Shown here in pieces: positions 7,666 to 15,430 of a DNA stretch of 64,000 nt. The first letter of the stretch is position 1. Every line of letters starts with the position of its first letter. The DNA lies in the NCBI RefSeq assembly GCF_014203395.1, contig NZ_JACHIW010000002.1, positions 1,178,001 through 1,242,000 of the forward strand, given 5' to 3'. The notes under the pieces were generated by a model. It saw only the letters and a list, made by a program, of their open reading frames with translations, did no database searches and was not told the origin of the DNA. The position numbers and the translations under genes were made by a program. Source of the DNA: Saccharopolyspora phatthalungensis. GTDB lineage: Bacteria > Actinomycetota > Actinomycetes > Mycobacteriales > Pseudonocardiaceae.

Positions 7666-10359
7666 ATGTCCGACAACGACGAACTGCCGTCCTTCGACGG
7701 CGCGAGGGACACTCTTGACCTGATCAGCACGCTTTACACCAGACGCCCGCGAGACCGTACCGAGCTGCCGATGCTGTGCCTGGTCCGCCCCGAGGAGCAC
7801 GAGGACCTGTTGCAGGCGATCTCGCACCGCCTCGATGAGGGCAGACCGCACCGCATCCCGCACGCGCTGGTGGAGCTGAGCGGCCCGATCCGGCTGCCCC
7901 GGGACGCGGGGCCGGAGCGGCTGGCCGAGCCCACGCACGCCGACGTCAAGCAGGTTCGCGACCTGCTGGTCAACATCGCCCACGAACTTGCCCAGGCCCG
8001 CAACTCCCGGACCGGGCGGCTGCGCTTTCCTCGGCTGTCGCTGGCGAATTGGCTGATGGATCAGGACGTGCGGCTTGGCGGCGAGAACACGCCGAAGGTC
8101 CTGCGCCGGCAACTGCGCGAGCGCGGCATCGACCAGCGGGTGTCGGGCGCGCTCGACTCCCTGGAGCAGCACGGCCAGAACCTGCCACCGTGGCTGCGGT
8201 GGGCCCCGGTGCTGATCGGCACGCTGCCGCCGGTGTGGTTCCGGATCAAGTCCAGCGGGCGGATTCCGCTGCTGAGCGCGGAGTTCCGGTGGTTCCTGCG
8301 CCAGCCCTACCTGGCGGCCGAGAACCCCGGGACGTTCGTCGGATTCGCCGAACGGCTGACCGCGCCGGGCTGGCACCGGGAATCGCCTGACCAACTGCTG
8401 AAGTTCCTCACCAACGCCTTCCTGGAAGACCTGCGGCAGGCGTACGCGGGCTCGGCACGGCACACGACCAACGCGGTAGTGCTGCTGGACCACATCACGC
8501 TGTTCAACGGCGGGTACCGGCTGCTGGACCTGATCAACGACGTCCGCAACGACACCGGGCGGGCCGACCCGTTGCTGCTGATCACCGGCAGCCGGTACGT
8601 GCCGCCGTACCGGACCGCGCCGGACTCCCGGAACGCGCGGCCGAAGGCCTACCCGCCGGCCGAGGCAGGCAACGGCTACCGGGAATGGCGCGACGCGCTC
8701 GACCTCGCACGCAAGCAGCGCAGGGAGGTCGCCTGGTATCTGCCGATCCGCATCCCCGTCTCCGGTGAGCAGGGCGATCTCCCGCTTTACACCTTCGTGG
8801 TTCGGCGCCCGCCCTGGTGGTCGCGCCGCCTGACCTCGGTGGGAGCAGTGGTAGCGCTGGTGGCGGCGCTGGCCACCGGATACGCGACGTGGAGCCACCG
8901 GCACTGCGAGGCATGGCCCGGGCTGAGCCCATCGCTGACGCTGATCGGCGACGAATGCATCGGCGTCTCCGACGGTTCCCACCCCCTTCCGCAACCCGCC
9001 GACCACCACATCGACCCCCACATCGACGCGGTGCGCGCGCAGATCCTCGACAACAACCGGCGCGCGGAGGCGCTGCACCGCGAATCGCCGAAGCGCCCGT
9101 TCGTCACCCTCGCCTACGTCGGCGCGCTGACCTCGTCCTCCGGTGACGCGGGCGGGCTGGTGGCCAAGCGCGAGGAGCTGGCCGGGGTCGCTGTCGCACA
9201 GCGCGACGCGCTGGAGCGCGACGGCACTCCCCTGGTCCGCGTGCTGCTGGCCAACGCGGGGCGCGACATGCTGCATGGGCCGGAGATCGCCCGCAGGCTG
9301 GGCGAACTCGCCGACCGCGACCCGACGCTGGTAGGGGTGATCGGCCTGGACCGCAGCAGCACTCCGACCGACGAGACCATCCGGATGCTGACCCGAGCCG
9401 GGCTGCCGATGGTTGCCGCCCCGCTGACCGCGGACAAGACGAGCGCCGAGTTCCCGATGTACTACCAGGTCGCCCCGCAGAACCAGCGCCAATCCCGGGT
9501 CGCCGCCGAACTGGTTTCCTACCTCCAGGGCCACGACGTGCTCGGCATGGGCGCCTTCGACCGCAGCGTGCGTGTCTATTACTCCGAAGATCCAGCCGAC
9601 GTCTACAGCACAAACCTGCGCCAGGACATCGAGAACGCCATGCACGACAAGGGTTTCTCCGTGGAGTCGCGCGCCTTCGGTGCCGATGACGCGTGGACGG
9701 CCGGTCAGTCCGCGTGCGGGTTCCGCGGACTGGTGTACTACGCCGGGCGAGGCGTGCCTGAGTTCGACCTGTTCCTCGGTGGGGTCGGCAACGGCTGCCG
9801 CAGCGATCCGCCGCTGATCCTCGGCGGGCACGACACCTCCCGCTACGTCGCCGACCAGCGGATGCGGGAACGCAACCGCAAGATCCCGCTGCTGTACCAG
9901 ACCGCGGCGATCGGCCCGTCGGGCGACGATCCACTGACCGAGGACCGACTGACCGAGGCCGAGCAGGTCTTCTACGACAAGCTGTTCCGGCTGTTCCCCT
10001 TCGAGCGCACCGCCGAAGGCCGGTCCCTGGACGGCCATGCCGCGCTGGCGCACGACGCGGTACTGAGCATGGTCAGCGCGGTGCAGCACCTGCACGGCGA
10101 CGGCATCCCGGTCAGCCCAGCCGCGGTGTGGCGCGAGCTCAACGACATCCACGAAGGCGGGTCCGGCACGGTCGAAGGGGCCACCGGGGTGCTCGACTTC
10201 GGTGGCACGCTCGGGCGCAATGTCCCCGAGGACAAGCCAGTCGCGATCCTGCGAGTCGACGCCGACGGCGCAGTGGACCCAAACGTGGTCTGGTACTGCG
10301 CGCAGCGCAGCCGCCCAGTCGCGCCGGTGGTCACGCTCGCCTGCCCCGCAACCGGCTGA
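7666..10359 (+). CDS. Single-span receptor: cytosolic NTPase-like domain plus extracellular periplasmic-binding-protein domain
   Basis: An 897-aa protein with an unusual order. Residues 1 to about 385 are hydrophilic and resemble an NTPase fold that has lost its Walker A: there is a Walker-B-like NAVVLLDHITLF and a sensor-like PLLLITGSRY, but no GxxxxGK[ST]. A single membrane span follows (about 391-409, SVGAVVALVAALATGYATW). The remainder (about 470-895) is outside and looks like a type I periplasmic binding protein of the branched-chain amino acid family (VTLAYVGALTSSSGDAGG, VGVIGLDRSSTPTDETIRML, MYYQVAPQNQRQSRVAAEL, FDRSVRVYYSEDPADVYS, FRGLVYYAGRG). It is probably a ligand sensor linked to the STAND-LuxR regulator upstream. 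Its 3' end overlaps the convergent oxidoreductase gene by 29 bases. Confidence 0.78.
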   Translation: MSDNDELPSFDGARDTLDLISTLYTRRPRDRTELPMLCLVRPEEHEDLLQAISHRLDEGRPHRIPHALVELSGPIRLPRDAGPERLAEPTHADVKQVRDLLVNIAHELAQARNSRTGRLRFPRLSLANWLMDQDVRLGGENTPKVLRRQLRERGIDQRVSGALDSLEQHGQNLPPWLRWAPVLIGTLPPVWFRIKSSGRIPLLSAEFRWFLRQPYLAAENPGTFVGFAERLTAPGWHRESPDQLLKFLTNAFLEDLRQAYAGSARHTTNAVVLLDHITLFNGGYRLLDLINDVRNDTGRADPLLLITGSRYVPPYRTAPDSRNARPKAYPPAEAGNGYREWRDALDLARKQRREVAWYLPIRIPVSGEQGDLPLYTFVVRRPPWWSRRLTSVGAVVALVAALATGYATWSHRHCEAWPGLSPSLTLIGDECIGVSDGSHPLPQPADHHIDPHIDAVRAQILDNNRRAEALHRESPKRPFVTLAYVGALTSSSGDAGGLVAKREELAGVAVAQRDALERDGTPLVRVLLANAGRDMLHGPEIARRLGELADRDPTLVGVIGLDRSSTPTDETIRMLTRAGLPMVAAPLTADKTSAEFPMYYQVAPQNQRQSRVAAELVSYLQGHDVLGMGAFDRSVRVYYSEDPADVYSTNLRQDIENAMHDKGFSVESRAFGADDAWTAGQSACGFRGLVYYAGRGVPEFDLFLGGVGNGCRSDPPLILGGHDTSRYVADQRMRERNRKIPLLYQTAAIGPSGDDPLTEDRLTEAEQVFYDKLFRLFPFERTAEGRSLDGHAALAHDAVLSMVSAVQHLHGDGIPVSPAAVWRELNDIHEGGSGTVEGATGVLDFGGTLGRNVPEDKPVAILRVDADGAVDPNVVWYCAQRSRPVAPVVTLACPATG

Positions 10360-12538
10360 CAAACCCGTCGTCCAGGAGGTCCTCGATCATGATGGGAATG
10401 TGGCGGACGCGGATGCCGGTGGCATTGAAAATGCCATTGGCAATAGCCGCCGCCATGCCGACTATGCCGATCTCGCCCAGTCCTTTCGCACCGACGGCGT
10501 TGTGCAGCGTGTCCGGGTACTCGACGAAGCGGACGTCGACTTCGGGGATGTCCGCGTTCACCGGGAGCAGGTAGCTCGCGAAGTCACCGTTGGCCAGCCG
10601 GCCGTTCGCCTCGATCTCCAGGCCCTCGTGCAGCGCGGCCGACACACCCCAGATCATGCCGCCGATGAGCTGGCTGCGAGCCGCCTTCTCGTTGATGATC
10701 CGGCCGGCGTCGAACACGCCGAGCATGCGGGACACCCGAGCCTCGCGCGTCCACCTGTGCACTCGGACCTCGCAGAATTGGGCACCGAACGAGCTGAACG
10801 AATGCTTGGTCAACTCCTCGCCGGGAGCCGACGAACCGGTCGCGGAGATCGACGAGCGGTTGACCGCCCGCAGCACGTCGCCGAAGGTCATCGTCCGGCC
10901 GCCTCCCAGCACGCGACCGTCCGCGTACGAGACCTCCACGCCGTCGAACGGCGCCCCCGGAGACGACGCCAAGGCCAGCAGATCGTCGATCACCTCGGCC
11001 GCGGCGATCATGATGGCCGAACCCGCACTCGCCGTGGCGGTCGAGCCACCGGACATGCCACCGGGTGGCAACGCCGAGTCGCCGAGCCGCGGCGTGATCC
11101 GGTCCGGCGAGATGTCCAACGATTCGGCGCCCACCAGGGAAAGCACCGTCAGCAGGCCGGTTCCCGGATCCGCCCCGCTGGTCGCGACCACGGCCGTGCC
11201 GTCTGCCCGCAGCGTTACCTCGACCGTGGCCGGGAACCGGAGGGCGGGAAACATCGCGGTGGCGGTGCCGAGACCCACGAGCCAGTCGCCATCGGTGCGG
11301 CCTCGCGGCGAGCGGTCCGCCCAGCCGAACCGGGCCGCGCCGACGCGGAAGCACTCATCGAGGTGTTTGCTCGACCACTCCAGGTCCCTGCCGGGCGGCG
11401 CGGTTGAGTCGTTGCGCAGGCGCAGCTCGATCGGGTCCATGTTCAGCGCGACCGCGAGTTCGTCGATCGCGCTCTCCAGCGCGAAGGACCCGGGCGCCTC
11501 ACCCGGCGCTCGCATGAACGTGGTCGGCGGGATGTTCAGCGGCACCATCCGCTGGCTGATGGCCAGGTTCTGGGTGGCGTACCACTCCCGCGAGGTGCCG
11601 TGCGAAGTCGGTTCGACGAAAGAACGGTCTACCGGCGTGCTGGACCACGAGTCGTGGCGCAGTGCGATCAGCGTGCCGTCGGTGTCCGCGCCGAGGGCGA
11701 TCTTCTGCACCGTCGCGGGGCGGGTCGCGGTCGCGGTGAAGACCTGTTCCCGGCTGAGCGCGGCCTTGACCGGCCGGTTGAGGGCCCTGGCCGCGGCCGC
11801 AGCTAAGAACGCCGGTGCGGACGTACGGCCTTTGCCGCCGAAAGCCCCGCCCACGAAGGGATTCACCGCGCGGACCGACGATGGATCCGTGTCCAGCGCC
11901 GTGGCCAGCTCCGCCGCCTGGATGTTGGCACCTTGATTTCCACTGTAGACGGTGAGGCCGTCGGAGTCCCATACCGCGACCGCGGAATGCGGCTCCATCG
12001 CGGCGTGGTTCTGGGTCGCGGTCGTGTACGTCGCCTCGACGACCATCGGACTGGCCGCCAGTGCGTCCTCAATGGACTCGACGCCGGACGCGAGGACCGT
12101 GAGGGACGGCGGCGAACCGTCCCGGGTCGACGGCGCGTCCTCAGCCGAGTCGAGGCCGTCCCGAAGCGAGGTCAGTGCCGGCCGCGCAAGGTAGGAGACC
12201 TCGATGAGCATCGCCGCGTCCCGGGCCTGCTCGTAGGTCTGCGCCACCACGAAGCCGATCGGCTGGCCGTAGTAGGTGACTTCCCTGTCCTGCAGCGGAA
12301 CCCATGTCTCGCCAAGGGGCGGGAAGCTCGGCGTGCGCAACTCCAGCGAGTCGAACGGCGAATACACGCCGATCACGCCGGGAGCGCTCTTCGCCGCTGT
12401 GACGTCCATGGCCGCGATCTCGCCGTGGGCGATCGTGCTGAGCACGACGTATCCGTGGACCATGCCGGGAAAGTTGTTGTCCGCCCCGTACTTTGCCCGT
12501 CCGGTGACCTTCACCGGACCGTCCAGCCGACTGGTCAT
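10331..12538 (-). CDS. Molybdenum hydroxylase large subunit (PaoC/YagR-like aldehyde oxidoreductase)
   Basis: A 735-aa molybdopterin-binding subunit. Recognisable motifs: N-terminal RLDGPVKVTGRAKYGADN, VGGAFGGKG (about 228-236) of the cofactor loop, RAPGEAPGSFALESAIDELA, and the catalytic glutamate in GLGEIGIVG (Glu689), which acts as base in water attack on the substrate. Length and order match the E. coli PaoC type better than the longer fused xanthine dehydrogenases. The substrate is likely an aldehyde or N-heterocycle; no XdhC/PaoD chaperone gene is in the window. The ATG at 12538 overlaps the stop of the FAD subunit (TGATG). Its 3' end overlaps the convergent receptor gene. Confidence 0.88.
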   Translation of the reverse strand: MTSRLDGPVKVTGRAKYGADNNFPGMVHGYVVLSTIAHGEIAAMDVTAAKSAPGVIGVYSPFDSLELRTPSFPPLGETWVPLQDREVTYYGQPIGFVVAQTYEQARDAAMLIEVSYLARPALTSLRDGLDSAEDAPSTRDGSPPSLTVLASGVESIEDALAASPMVVEATYTTATQNHAAMEPHSAVAVWDSDGLTVYSGNQGANIQAAELATALDTDPSSVRAVNPFVGGAFGGKGRTSAPAFLAAAAARALNRPVKAALSREQVFTATATRPATVQKIALGADTDGTLIALRHDSWSSTPVDRSFVEPTSHGTSREWYATQNLAISQRMVPLNIPPTTFMRAPGEAPGSFALESAIDELAVALNMDPIELRLRNDSTAPPGRDLEWSSKHLDECFRVGAARFGWADRSPRGRTDGDWLVGLGTATAMFPALRFPATVEVTLRADGTAVVATSGADPGTGLLTVLSLVGAESLDISPDRITPRLGDSALPPGGMSGGSTATASAGSAIMIAAAEVIDDLLALASSPGAPFDGVEVSYADGRVLGGGRTMTFGDVLRAVNRSSISATGSSAPGEELTKHSFSSFGAQFCEVRVHRWTREARVSRMLGVFDAGRIINEKAARSQLIGGMIWGVSAALHEGLEIEANGRLANGDFASYLLPVNADIPEVDVRFVEYPDTLHNAVGAKGLGEIGIVGMAAAIANGIFNATGIRVRHIPIMIEDLLDDGFVSRLRGRRA

Positions 12539-13497
12539 CAACGGCTCCCCTCGGTCAGTTCGAGCAGCGCGCGGACAACGGTCCGCTTCAGCAAGGGCAC
12601 CTTGAAACCGTTGCCGGACAACGGCCTGGCACCGTCGGCCGCAACGGACGCGGCGGCCTCGAAGGAGGCCAGAGTCGCGGGCGCACCGCGCAGGGCCGCC
12701 TCGACCGCGGCGAGCCGCCAAGGAACGGTCGCCACGCCACCGACCGCCACCCGGGCGTCGATGATGTGTGAGTCCTGGACGTCCAGTGCGACCGCGGCGG
12801 AACACAGTGCGAACTCGTAGGATTGCCGATCCCGCACCTTGACGTACGTGGAACGCGACGCCCAGTCCAGTCTCGGGACCAGGACCTCGGTGATCAGTTC
12901 ACCGGGGCGAAGGTCGTTGTCCACCTCCGGGGCCTCGCCCGGCGGGCGGTAGAAGTCAGCTAGCTTGATGGTGCGGCCTCCGGCGGCGCTGACCAGCCGG
13001 ACCTCCGCGTCGAGTGCGACGAGCGCCACCGCCAAGTCGCTGGCGTGCGTTGCCACGCAGCTCTCGCTCGTGCCCAGCACGGCATGCATCCGGTTGGCCC
13101 CGGAGATCGCCGGGCAACCGCTGCCCGGTTCCCGCTTGTTGCACGGCATGGCGACATCGCGGAAGTACGTGCACCGTGTGCGCTGCAACAGGTTTCCGCC
13201 GATGCTGGCCATGTTCCGCAGTTGCTGCGAAGCGCTCAGCAGCAAGGCGCGGGAGATGACCGGATACACGCCGGGGTGCTCGGCGATGTCGCTCATCCGC
13301 TCCAACGCGCCGATCCGCAGCCCGTCGCCGGCGTGGATGCCTCGCAGCGGCAGCTCGTTGATGTCCACGACGTGCCGCGGGGTCAGGACGTTGATCTTCA
13401 TCAGGTCGACGAGGGTGGTGCCGCCGGCCAGGAACGTGCCGGGCGAGGCGAGCGCGGCTTCCACGGTGGCGGGTTCGGTGAGTTCAAAGGGACGCAT
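12538..13497 (-). CDS. FAD subunit with extra [4Fe-4S] site (PaoB/YagS-like)
   Basis: A 319-aa protein of the molybdenum hydroxylase FAD family: [13 protein letters not shown] (22-34) and [13 protein letters not shown] (97-109) are the FAD-binding motifs. Four cysteines at 109, 119, 128 and 147 lie in an insertion ([21 protein letters not shown]) of the kind that binds a [4Fe-4S] cluster in PaoB; ordinary xanthine dehydrogenases lack it. It would pass electrons from the [2Fe-2S] subunit to FAD. It is the middle gene of a three-gene operon: 14-bp overlap with the upstream FeS gene and 1-bp overlap with the large subunit. Confidence 0.88.
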   Translation of the reverse strand: MRPFELTEPATVEAALASPGTFLAGGTTLVDLMKINVLTPRHVVDINELPLRGIHAGDGLRIGALERMSDIAEHPGVYPVISRALLLSASQQLRNMASIGGNLLQRTRCTYFRDVAMPCNKREPGSGCPAISGANRMHAVLGTSESCVATHASDLAVALVALDAEVRLVSAAGGRTIKLADFYRPPGEAPEVDNDLRPGELITEVLVPRLDWASRSTYVKVRDRQSYEFALCSAAVALDVQDSHIIDARVAVGGVATVPWRLAAVEAALRGAPATLASFEAAASVAADGARPLSGNGFKVPLLKRTVVRALLELTEGSR

Positions 13498-13936
13498 CGG
13501 CCTGCCTCGCTTGTTCGACTGCCGCGATGATGTTCGGGTAGGCCGCGCAGCGGCAGAGGTTGCCGGACATGAACTCCCGGACGTCCTCGACGCCCTGCCG
13601 GACCGCGGCTACCGCCGACATGACCTGCCCGGACGTGCAGAACCCGCACTGCAGGGCGTCCTGGTCGACGAACGCCTGCTGGACCGGATGCAATTGGTCT
13701 CCTGTGGACAGTCCTTCCACCGTTGTCACGCGCTGTTTCACGGTGGCGGCCAGGGTGAGACACGAAAGCACCGGCCGGCCGCCGACGTGCACCGTGCAGG
13801 CGCCGCATTGGCCGCGGTCGCAGCCCTTCTTCGGACCGGTGACGCCGAGGCGTTCCCGCAACGCGTCCAGCAACGTCACACCGGGATCGACGCTCAGCTG
13901 TTCGGTCCTGCCGTTGATTTCGAGTGAGATGTCCAC
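13484..13936 (-). CDS. [2Fe-2S] subunit of molybdenum hydroxylase (PaoA/YagT-like)
   Basis: A 150-aa ferredoxin-like subunit with both clusters: the plant-type set C39, C44, C47, C59 ([16 protein letters not shown] and C at VLSC) and the second set C97, C100, C128, C130 (QCGFCTSG and LCRC). The start is GTG at 13936. Unlike E. coli PaoA it has no Tat signal peptide, so the complex is expected in the cytoplasm. First gene of the three-subunit operon, divergent from a TetR gene, with two palindromes in its promoter region. Confidence 0.92.
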   Translation of the reverse strand: MDISLEINGRTEQLSVDPGVTLLDALRERLGVTGPKKGCDRGQCGACTVHVGGRPVLSCLTLAATVKQRVTTVEGLSTGDQLHPVQQAFVDQDALQCGFCTSGQVMSAVAAVRQGVEDVREFMSGNLCRCAAYPNIIAAVEQARQADASL

Positions 13937-13975
13937 CGGATCTCTTTTCCGCAGATCGTCCGCGTAGGAGCGAAC

Positions 13976-14025
13976 CGGATACTCATCCGCTTCACCTCGG
14001 CGAGGCTAGCGGATAACAATCCGCT
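13976..14025. promoter_or_regulatory. Two CGGAT-N4-ATCCG operators between oxidoreductase and TetR genes
   Basis: CGGATACTCATCCG (13976-13989) and CGGATAACAATCCG (14010-14023; longer dyad AGCGGATAACAATCCGCT at 14008-14025) share identical 5-bp arms and 4-bp spacers, with centres 34 bp apart. They lie in the 200-bp gap between the divergent oxidoreductase operon and the TetR gene, the classic place for autoregulatory TetR operators. Binding by that TetR protein is inferred. Confidence 0.65.
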
Positions 14026-14144
14026 TCGCAAACGGCCCACCCACCGACCGTCGATTTCCATCGAAATCGCCGCGACCACGCCGCTTCGGCCCCCAGCGGT
14101 TGGTGCACTACATTTCAAGGCGGATGAGGCGGACAACGGGAGGG

Positions 14145-14720
14145 ATGATGACGACGGGATCGGTCAGCCGTCGGCGCGCGGACACCCGGCGCAATCACGA
14201 GCGCATCCTCACCGCGGCGACGGAGTCGCTGGCCAGGTCGGGCGAGGTCTCGTTCAACGCCATCGCAAAGCAGGCCGAAGTGGGCGTCGGCACGGTTTAC
14301 CGGCACTTCCCCACCCCGGAAGCGCTCATCCTGGCGGTCTACCAGCGCGAGGTGCGACACCTCGTCGACGTGGTGCCGAACCTGCTTGAGACGCACACCC
14401 CGGAACAGGCTTTCCGGGTATGGACGACCGATCACCTGGCGCATTACATGATGACCAAGCGGGGCCTGGCCAAAGCCCTTCGCGCCGCGACGGCGTCCCA
14501 GGGAGAACTGCCCACGAACGCCCACGAGACCCTGATCGGCGCGGTCGCCACACTGCTGAAGGCCAACGTCGAGGCCGGAACCGTCCGCGCCGACCTGGAA
14601 CCGGAGACGGTCCTGCGCGGCCTGGGCGGCCTGCTGTACCTCGACCCGAGCAGCGACTGGCAGCGGCAGACCGCAAGCCTCACCGACCTGCTGTGGCGAG
14701 GCATGCGCCCGGGCAGCTGA
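14145..14720 (+). CDS. TetR-family repressor
   Basis: About 191 aa. Residues 14-60 form the TetR helix-turn-helix (NHERILTAATESLARSGEVS, then KQAEVGVGTVYRHFPTPEAL). The rest is a helical ligand and dimer domain. The start is one of two adjacent ATGs (14145 or 14148) behind GGGAGGG. It is divergent from the molybdenum hydroxylase operon and probably represses it through the two palindromes in between, with an aldehyde or heterocycle as possible inducer (inference). Confidence 0.85.
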   Translation: MMTTGSVSRRRADTRRNHERILTAATESLARSGEVSFNAIAKQAEVGVGTVYRHFPTPEALILAVYQREVRHLVDVVPNLLETHTPEQAFRVWTTDHLAHYMMTKRGLAKALRAATASQGELPTNAHETLIGAVATLLKANVEAGTVRADLEPETVLRGLGGLLYLDPSSDWQRQTASLTDLLWRGMRPGS

Positions 14721-14766
14721 TCGGCAGATCTCTCACCTTGGCGGACTGATTCCGTCCACGGCCTGA

Positions 14767-15426
14767 TCAGTAGAGCTTGCGCAGGACGAGATCGAGCGAG
14801 AACTCGACGTGCGCGCGGGCGACGTCGCCCGCAGCCACGGCACGCCGGTTGACCACGGCGTCGATGAGCTCGCCGTGCTGGCGCGAGGAACGCCGGAGGT
14901 CGTCGGTGCTGTAGACGGCGGCAACGCGGGCGTTGAAGTGAAACAGCCGCTGCTCGCGGAGGTTCTCAAGCAGCCGCTTGTTACCCGACGCACCACTGAT
15001 CAGATCATGGAAGTCGTCGTTGGCCTTTGCGCGTTCCGCGAGCACAGTCGCGTCCTCAGTGGTCATTAGTTTTCGCTGCGCTTCGATCGCCGCCCGCTGG
15101 GCATCCGTCGCGTTCAGCGCGGCGAGCCGAGCGGCATGCGACTCTAGTGCGGCGCGGACGCCGTAGATCTCCACGACCTCCGCGGCGGAGTAGGACCGGA
15201 CGACCCAGCGGCGACGGCGCGACTCGGCCAGCCCGTCCGCCGCCAGCCGCTGGATGCTCTCCCGGACCGGGGTGCGGGATACCCCAAGCCGCTCGGCGAT
15301 CTCGTCCTCCACGAGTGGCGAGCCGGCGGGGATCAGACCATCGACGATGTTGCCCCGCAGCTCGCGGTAGACCTCGTCGGACAACCGCGTGCGGCCCCCC
15401 GGCCGATCCGGTTCATTGGTAGTCAT
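14767..15426 (-). CDS. GntR-family regulator, FCD type, last gene of the hydantoinase operon
   Basis: A 219-aa protein. Winged HTH at about 12-75 (LSDEVYRELRGNIVDGLIPA, EIAERLGVSRTPVRESIQRL) and a C-terminal FCD effector domain with metal/ligand residues (AKANDDFHDLISGASGN, RQHGELIDAVVNR). It begins four bases after the stop of the amidohydrolase-ThDP gene, so it is co-transcribed with the whole uptake and degradation operon and is the best candidate for its autoregulator. No strong ribosome site is visible; translation may depend on coupling. Confidence 0.87.
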   Translation of the reverse strand: MTTNEPDRPGGRTRLSDEVYRELRGNIVDGLIPAGSPLVEDEIAERLGVSRTPVRESIQRLAADGLAESRRRRWVVRSYSAAEVVEIYGVRAALESHAARLAALNATDAQRAAIEAQRKLMTTEDATVLAERAKANDDFHDLISGASGNKRLLENLREQRLFHFNARVAAVYSTDDLRRSSRQHGELIDAVVNRRAVAAGDVARAHVEFSLDLVLRKLY

Positions 15427-15430
15427 TTGA

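Noticed and set aside
7570..10362. Minus-strand open frame of about 930 codons opposite the receptor gene
   Set aside because: No domain or ribosome site; its length is explained by the antisense of a G/C-biased coding frame.
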